Positions 31,561-34,449 of a DNA stretch of 34,449 nucleotides are shown here, one piece after another; positions within the stretch are counted from its first letter, which is position 1, and every line of letters starts with the position of its first letter. A model generated the notes under the pieces. The model made no database searches, had not been told where the DNA came from, and worked only from the letters and a program-made list of their open reading frames with translations. Position numbers and translations under genes: made by a program. This stretch comes from Lachnospiraceae bacterium (GTDB lineage: Bacteria > Bacillota > Clostridia > Lachnospirales > Lachnospiraceae). The stretch spans positions 1 to 34,449 of the forward strand of contig JAFYDI010000036.1 of NCBI GenBank assembly GCA_017544835.1, given 5' to 3'.

Positions 31561-32934
31561 TTAAAATTTTTCTGTGGGATAATTTCCGTCAAAGCAAGCC
31601 TTGCAAACAGGGAGATTATCGACCATCCTGTCAAACTTCTCAACCTTGGCATAGCAAAGAGAGTCTGCGCCGATGCGCTTTCTTATCTCCTCAACACCGT
31701 TTCCGCCTGCGATAAGCTGCGAGTTGTCGGGCACGTCCGTACCGTAAAAACAAGGGTACAAGAAAGGCGGTGAACTGATGCGCACGTGAACTTCCCTGGC
31801 ACCTTTCTCCTTAAGGAGCTTAATAAGGTTAGCCATGGTGGTGCCGCGTACGATAGAGTCGTCAATTATGACGATACGCTTACCCTTAACCGCGCTCTCG
31901 ATAACGTTAAGCTTAAGATGAACTGCGACGGTACGCTCGTTCTTGTCGGGCTTTATGAAGGTGCGACCCATGTAGCTGTTCTTGTGAAACACAAGGCCGA
32001 AGGGAATGCCCGAACGTGACGAATAGCCTTCGGCTGCGGCGAGTCCCGAGTCGGGAACGCCCGTCACGATATCCGCATCCACGGGATAATCGTCGGCGAG
32101 TTCCTCGCCGGCTTTAAAGCGCGCATCATACACGCTCTTACCGTCTATTACGGAATCCAGTCTTGCAAAATAAATATATTCAAAGATGCAATGCGCGTGT
32201 CTTCCGCCCACAAGCGTCTTGTCTGAAGCTATGCCGTCCTTGGAAATAGTGATAATCTCGCCGGGCTCCACATCTCTTACGAACTCGGCGTCAACAGCCG
32301 ACAATGCGCAGGACTCCGAGGCAAGCACGAAGTCTTCACCACGCTTGCCGATGCAAAGAGGCTTAAGTCCCAGCGGATCTCGCATAGCTACAAGCTTGCG
32401 GGGACTCATGATGATAATCGCGAAGCTTCCCTTGAGCTTACCGGACACGTTCTTCACCGCATCCTGAATGGTGGGTGTATGGGCGCGTTCTTTGGCTATT
32501 AAAAGCGCCAGGACTTCGGTGTCCGTATCGCTTCTGAAAACGGTTCCGTCGTTTAAAAGTTCTTCTTTTAACTCGGGTGCATTGGCAATGTTACCGTTAT
32601 GAACGGTGGCCAGAGTGCCCTTTGAGTAGTTAAACACTACGGGCTGAGCGTTCTCAAGAGAGCTTGCGCCGGTAGTCGAGTAGCGCACGTGACCGACACC
32701 GATGTTGCCGTGAAGCGAGCTAAGCTTGTCACCCTTGAAAACCTCGCTCACAAGGCCCATGCCCTTATAGAAGCTGATGTTGCCCTTCTCACCGGTGGTA
32801 TCGCAAAGCGCCATACCCGCCGACTCCTGCCCGCGATGCTGAAGCGCCGTAAGGCCAAAGAAAATGTCCTTGGCAACATCCCTGTCCTTAGTGTATATTC
32901 CGAAAACTCCGCATTTCTCTCTGGGTTTATCCAT
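31561..32934 (-). CDS. purF: Amidophosphoribosyltransferase
   Basis: 457 aa from the ATG at 32934, which has GGAGG about 11 nt upstream; longer frames reach into carB and are rejected. A 7-residue propeptide precedes the glutaminase nucleophile Cys8 (EKCGVFGIY). The PRPP-binding loop is VIIDDSIVRGTTM. Four cysteines of a B. subtilis-type 4Fe-4S cluster are present: AHCIFEYIYFAR, YPCFYGTD, and CKAC near the end. It makes phosphoribosylamine from PRPP and glutamine, the first step of purine synthesis. It is 19 nt after carB, so the two are probably co-transcribed. Confidence 0.97.
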   Translation of the reverse strand: MDKPREKCGVFGIYTKDRDVAKDIFFGLTALQHRGQESAGMALCDTTGEKGNISFYKGMGLVSEVFKGDKLSSLHGNIGVGHVRYSTTGASSLENAQPVVFNYSKGTLATVHNGNIANAPELKEELLNDGTVFRSDTDTEVLALLIAKERAHTPTIQDAVKNVSGKLKGSFAIIIMSPRKLVAMRDPLGLKPLCIGKRGEDFVLASESCALSAVDAEFVRDVEPGEIITISKDGIASDKTLVGGRHAHCIFEYIYFARLDSVIDGKSVYDARFKAGEELADDYPVDADIVTGVPDSGLAAAEGYSSRSGIPFGLVFHKNSYMGRTFIKPDKNERTVAVHLKLNVIESAVKGKRIVIIDDSIVRGTTMANLIKLLKEKGAREVHVRISSPPFLYPCFYGTDVPDNSQLIAGGNGVEEIRKRIGADSLCYAKVEKFDRMVDNLPVCKACFDGNYPTEKF

Positions 32935-32953
32935 ACCGAACCCGTCCTCCAAA

Positions 32954-34449
32954 CTATGCATTAATCGTAGAAACCCCCATATCCTGCTCTTCAAGCACGT
33001 CGAGTACAACTCTTAATGTATCAAGTGATGTAAACATCGTAACGTTATTCTCCGTCGCGCAGCGTCTGATGGCAGCGCCGTCCTCATAGTGAACGCCCGA
33101 AAGTATCGCACGGGTATTGATAACGTAGCTTACGCCGCCCGCCTTGATGGCCTCCAAGATTTCCGTACTGCCTTCGCTTAACTTCTTGCGAATCTTGTTC
33201 TTAACACCGTAGTCGGATAAGTACTTACCCGTAAGCGATGTAGCCTCGATATTGAAGCCAAGGTCGTAGAATCGCTTGATTAAAGGCATCGCCTCAATCT
33301 TGTCTTCGTCGGCAAGAGATACGATTACCGTACCATGTGTGCGAATCTTAACGCCCGAAGCGGTAAGTGCCTTGTACATGGCTCTGTGAAGCTTAGCATC
33401 GTAGCCGATAGCCTCACCCGTAGACTTCATCTCTGGTGACAGGTACGAGTCCATACCCTTAAGCTTAAGGAACGAGAATGCAGGCACCTTAACATAGTAT
33501 CTGTCTGACTTCGGAAGGTCCTCGGTAATACCCTGCTCCCTTAAACTCTGTCCCAGCATAACCTTCGTAGCAATGTCCGCAAGCATGATGCCTGTAGCCT
33601 TGGAAATAAAGGGCACGCTTCGTGAAGATCTCGGGTTAACCTCGATGATGTAAACGTTGTCGGATTCGTCTACAATAAACTGTATGTTAAAAAGTCCCAC
33701 GATGCCTATGCCGAGGCCTAAGCGCTTGGTGTAGTCAAGGATTGTTTCTTTTACCGTCTCCGATACCGTGAAAGGCGGGTATACGCTTATAGAGTCACCC
33801 GAATGGATACCGGTACGCTCTACAAGCTCCATGATACCGGGCACGAATACTTCCTTGCCGTCGCAGATTGCGTCGACTTCGAGCTCCTTACCCATGATGT
33901 ATTTATCAACCAATACAGGTCTGTCCTCATCAACTTCCGCAGCGTTTTTAAGGTAATTCTCCATCTCGGAAGGCTTGGATACTATCTGCATAGCACGTCC
34001 GCCGAGGACAAAAGAAGGTCTTACAAGCACAGGATAACCAATCTTCTCGGCAATCTTAATGCCCTCTTCGATACTTGAAGATACATATCCTTCGGGCTTG
34101 GGAATCTTAAGTTCATCAAGAAGCTTTTCGAATAAATCTCTGTCTTCTGCCTTGTCGATAGCCTCAACGCCCGTACCTATAAGCGTTACACCTTTTTCAT
34201 GAAGCGATGCCGCAAGGTTGATGGCAGTCTGGCCGCCGAGAGACACGATAACACCGTCAGGCTGCTCCATATCGATGATATTCATAACGTTCTCGGTACA
34301 TAAAGGCTCAAAATAAAGCTTGTCCGCCGTAGTATAGTCTGTGGATACAGTCTCGGGGTTGTTATTAATGATAATCGCCTCATATCCAAGGCTCTTAATC
34401 GTCTTAACCGCATGAACGGTCGAATAGTCAAACTCCACGCCCTGACCGA
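32954..34449 (-). CDS. carB: Carbamoyl-phosphate synthase large subunit, C-terminal half (runs off window)
   Basis: About 498 codons are in the window. The frame stays open to the right edge with GQGVEFDYSTVHAV, which corresponds to about residue 555 of a 1070-aa enzyme, so the GTG at 34438 is internal and not a start. It contains the second ATP-grasp domain (NNNPETVSTDYTTADKLYFE, then GGQTAINLA, then VRPSFVLGGRAM and EVNPRSSRSVPF). It ends in the MGS-like allosteric domain (about the last 140 residues, KALTASGVKIRTHGTV onward). This half phosphorylates carbamate to carbamoyl phosphate for pyrimidines and arginine. Confidence 0.96.
   Translation of the reverse strand, partial: GQGVEFDYSTVHAVKTIKSLGYEAIIINNNPETVSTDYTTADKLYFEPLCTENVMNIIDMEQPDGVIVSLGGQTAINLAASLHEKGVTLIGTGVEAIDKAEDRDLFEKLLDELKIPKPEGYVSSSIEEGIKIAEKIGYPVLVRPSFVLGGRAMQIVSKPSEMENYLKNAAEVDEDRPVLVDKYIMGKELEVDAICDGKEVFVPGIMELVERTGIHSGDSISVYPPFTVSETVKETILDYTKRLGLGIGIVGLFNIQFIVDESDNVYIIEVNPRSSRSVPFISKATGIMLADIATKVMLGQSLREQGITEDLPKSDRYYVKVPAFSFLKLKGMDSYLSPEMKSTGEAIGYDAKLHRAMYKALTASGVKIRTHGTVIVSLADEDKIEAMPLIKRFYDLGFNIEATSLTGKYLSDYGVKNKIRKKLSEGSTEILEAIKAGGVSYVINTRAILSGVHYEDGAAIRRCATENNVTMFTSLDTLRVVLDVLEEQDMGVSTINA

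Noticed and set aside
32935-33009. N-terminal extension of PurF
   Set aside because: It overlaps carB and is not consistent with the short propeptide before the conserved catalytic Cys.
34436-34438. GTG start for a short carB
   Set aside because: The frame continues upstream with GQG before VEFDY, as in full-length CarB; this is the window edge, not a start or a split gene.

Overview
The window looks like a chromosomal segment of an anaerobic Clostridia-class Firmicute, most likely Lachnospiraceae (Butyrivibrio/Roseburia-like). This is inferred from strong Shine-Dalgarno sites, TTGACA/TATAAT-type promoters, hairpin-plus-T terminators, a type III glutamine synthetase, an ANTAR regulator next to glutamate synthase, and the style of the proteins. 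No rRNA or tRNA was seen and no taxonomic marker was searched.

Left part (1-5.7 kb) is accessory. It holds the 5' part of a PlsC-like acyltransferase running off the left edge, a small serine recombinase, a 55-aa ribbon-helix-helix repressor with a tandem operator, and a DUF3800 protein preceded by its own promoter, a short structured RNA and a terminator. About 0.7 kb of hairpin-rich non-coding DNA follows, with two related palindromic repeats. Then come a membrane-anchored protein, a duplicated-domain lipoprotein and a small Xre-type regulator with a structured leader.

5.7-11.8 kb is one leftward operon: an Xre/winged-helix regulator, two ABC exporter half-transporters (probably a heterodimer) and a metallo-beta-lactamase-fold protein with an unassigned C-terminal domain.

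11.9-23.3 kb is a leftward nitrogen-assimilation operon: asnB-pyrG-gltB-gltD-glnA-ANTAR regulator. It is preceded by a promoter, an immediate terminator-like hairpin and a roughly 200-nt structured leader. 23.3-26.1 kb is a tightly packed leftward operon: HAD phosphatase-like, GNAT, C15-peptidase-like, GH25 lysozyme, GNAT. A divergent gene at 26.3-27.1 kb encodes a PD-(D/E)XK-like protein. After it lies an array of four phased inverted repeats of TATCCCA/TGGGATA.

27.5-34.4 kb is a second leftward nitrogen/glutamine block: carB (partial at the right edge), purF, glnN (GSIII), and an ammonium channel fused to a PII protein. Hairpins precede glnN and the amt-PII gene. Together the two blocks hold ammonium uptake, two glutamine synthetases, glutamate synthase and four of the main glutamine-consuming amidotransferase systems. 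An ANTAR antiterminator is a plausible, unproven, link to the terminators in front of asnB, glnN and amt.
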